Shown here piece by piece: positions 62,745-64,000 of a stretch of DNA of 64,000 nucleotides; positions within the stretch are counted from its first letter, which is position 1, and each line of letters starts with the position of its first letter. This stretch comes from Vulcanisaeta distributa JCM 11217 (GTDB lineage: Archaea; Thermoproteota; Thermoprotei; Thermoproteales; Thermocladiaceae): assembly GCF_001316005.1 (NCBI RefSeq), contig NZ_BBBJ01000003.1, forward strand, positions 1 to 64,000, written 5' to 3'. The notes under the pieces are model-generated. The model did not search any database and was not told where the DNA came from. It saw nothing but the letters and a program-made list of their open reading frames with translations. The position numbers were made by a program, and so were the translations under genes.

Positions 62745-63449
62745 ATGCCGGTCATGATTAAGTTTTACATGGTTGTGGGTAGGGATGAGGCTTATGAAAA
62801 CGCCATTAGAAGCGTTGTCACGGAAGTTAGGGAGAAATTTAAGGGCAGCGAGAGGAATGTTAATGCCACATTCATTAGGATAAAGCCTGAGGCTGTTGAT
62901 GCAGCTCTCAATGCATTAAACATGCCTGAAAACCAAGTACCGCAGAACCTCATATACCTGGTCAAGTCTATGAAGCAGGATGGCGTGACATCGTTACCGG
63001 CATTAATAATCAACGGTAGGAAGATATACGAGGGTCAATTACCGCCGCCGGATGTGGTTAAGCAGACGGTAATGGATGAGGTAGTTACCGCATTATCACC
63101 GCCACAAGCACCACAGCCAGCGCAGCCCGTGGCGCCTATTCAACAGCCAACTCCCCCCCCACCACCAAGCACTCCTCCGCCAGTACAACCCCCCCCACCA
63201 CCTCCACCACCGCCTATAGAGACTAAGCAGCCGGTCGAGACCGCAAAGACCGAGGCCGTGGCTATCGAGAAACCGCAATTACCACCAATACCTACGGCGC
63301 AAGCGCCATTACCGAGTGGCGTAAAGATAGTGGTGGGTAGACCAAGCGATTGCAGAGAATGCATTTACTACGGCGCGAATACAGGTACATGCCTATTATT
63401 TGGGTATAAAATAGTCGACCCAACAAGGCCTCCATGCAAGTCCTCATAA
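62745..63449 (+). CDS. thioredoxin-fold protein with proline-rich linker and Cys cluster
   Basis: The start MPVMIKFYMVVGRDEAYENA fits the ATG at 62745 better than one nine bases earlier. Residues 1-115 look like a thioredoxin fold (beta strand, helix, VTSLPALIINGRKIYEG with cis-Pro) without a visible CxxC. A linker of Pro-rich sequence (two C8 runs, 63153 and 63189) leads to CRECIYYGANTGTCLLFG with a final Cys (PPCKSS), four cysteines that could hold a metal or cluster, as in small high-potential-like modules. About 235 residues. Function unknown. Confidence 0.6.
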   Translation: MPVMIKFYMVVGRDEAYENAIRSVVTEVREKFKGSERNVNATFIRIKPEAVDAALNALNMPENQVPQNLIYLVKSMKQDGVTSLPALIINGRKIYEGQLPPPDVVKQTVMDEVVTALSPPQAPQPAQPVAPIQQPTPPPPPSTPPPVQPPPPPPPPPIETKQPVETAKTEAVAIEKPQLPPIPTAQAPLPSGVKIVVGRPSDCRECIYYGANTGTCLLFGYKIVDPTRPPCKSS

Positions 63450-63465
63450 TATCCTTTTAAGCTAC

Positions 63466-63741
63466 TTATAGTATTAAATCCACGGTATCGCCAAGGGCCT
63501 GCCCAGGCAATCCTCGCCTAAACCTAACAAGTAACTGACCGTGCTTACCCCCCCATACCCTAAGTACACTCCCTATTATCTCAGTCCCTGTTTTTGATCT
63601 CCACACGACCTTGGCATTAATGAACTTAGCGGCGTCTATCGCGGTTTCAACGCCCGGCACTATGATTATAGCATCCCTTGAGTAACCAATAGTGCCTCTC
63701 CTTATTGAGTATATCCTAGCCTTAACTGTCCTTGCCTGCAT
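63466..63741 (-). CDS. 50S ribosomal protein eL33 (L35Ae)
   Basis: The start MQARTVKARIYSIRRGTIGY at 63741 fits the family better than an upstream ATG. It has IIIVPGVETAIDAAKFINAK, VVWRSKTGTEIIGSVLRVWG and RFRRGLPGQALGDTVDLIL, the L35Ae signature. The C7 at 63548 gives RVWGGKHG where one Gly is usual. About 92 residues. Confidence 0.9.
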   Translation of the reverse strand: MQARTVKARIYSIRRGTIGYSRDAIIIVPGVETAIDAAKFINAKVVWRSKTGTEIIGSVLRVWGGKHGQLLVRFRRGLPGQALGDTVDLIL

Positions 63742-63854
63742 CGACACGTTACAAACCACAGCCCAGAATTTTTAAGCGCTACTTTCGTGAGTAATCGTGG
63801 CTAAGTCCCCGGAGGAATAATGCTTAAATTCTACAATTAGCCTTTGCCTATCGA

Positions 63855-64000
63855 ATGCCAATAGCGAGGCTTATTGAGTATAAGATCGCACTACCGTCAG
63901 AGCATGCCTTTGACCTATTGATGAATATCGGTAGCGCCGGTTACTTCATGCCAATAAATAGGCCAGGAGTAATACCGGCGCCTAGGGTACCAGGTGAGTA
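63855..64000 (+). CDS. protein start, cut by window edge
   Basis: The start MPIARLIEYKIALPSEHAFD at 63855 lies about 27 bases after GCTTAAATT. The visible 48 residues (to PAPRVPGE) resemble the start of an archaeal V-type ATPase subunit I/a, but this is too short to be sure. Confidence 0.45.
   Translation, partial: MPIARLIEYKIALPSEHAFDLLMNIGSAGYFMPINRPGVIPAPRVPGE

Noticed and set aside
63086-63364. Minus-strand Gly-rich and Trp/Arg-rich frames opposite the proline linker
   Set aside because: They are antisense shadows of the Pro-rich coding sequence.
1-64000. CRISPR array
   Set aside because: No regularly spaced direct repeats were seen; the five palindromes are 0.2 to 4 kb apart.

Overview
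The window looks like a thermoacidophilic crenarchaeon of the order Thermoproteales (Vulcanisaeta/Caldivirga/Thermocladium-like; genus not determinable). Reasons: archaeal information genes (Rpo12, exosome Rrp4, SBDS, uS4, eL33, RqcH), PaREP1 genes of the type described from Pyrobaculum, secreted acid proteases (S53 kumamolisin type and thermopsin), very large surface proteins, and TATA boxes about 25 bases before start codons (leaderless mRNAs).

Layout. 1-9.2 kb: housekeeping block (ATPase fragment, HIT protein, histone-deacetylase-like enzyme, Rpo12, NMN adenylyltransferase, double-hotdog thioesterase, Rrp4-SBDS, ABC exporter, uS4). 9.2-13.7 kb: retropepsin-like proteins around a HEPN-MNT pair, an ATPase behind a tandem operator-like repeat, and a RelE toxin with a large partner. 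13.8-40.5 kb: cell-surface region with two pilin-like proteins, S53 protease, repeat-rich surface protein, thermopsin, a cellulose-synthase-like glycosyltransferase, AbrB-like genes and relics, and a surface protein of about 2,550 residues. 40.6-47.0 kb: coiled-coil nuclease-like protein, PaREP1 gene and four glycosyltransferases that may glycosylate the surface proteins. 47.0-54.9 kb: accessory modules punctuated by five copies of a 20-bp palindrome. 55.2-64 kb: HEPN-MNT relic, CobY and MobA-like guanylyltransferases, a second deacetylase-like gene, RqcH, Mut7-C, AMMECR1 family, thioredoxin-like protein, eL33 and the start of another gene.

The dominant feature is base-level. By eye there are about 140 G/C runs of exactly seven, about 28 of eight, none of nine or more, and few of five or six. 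Paralogues inside the window show that many seven-runs stand where four would be expected, adding one Gly or Pro codon and often splitting a conserved motif. Runs of other lengths, and many 1-base indels in short homopolymers, break genes into shifted frames. Most large genes therefore need one to seven frame corrections to be read. The entries below describe the reconstructed genes. Whether this is biology (a mutator-like G/C-tract instability, as reported for Pyrobaculum aerophilum) or a consensus error cannot be settled from sequence alone; the extra indels favour at least some sequencing error.
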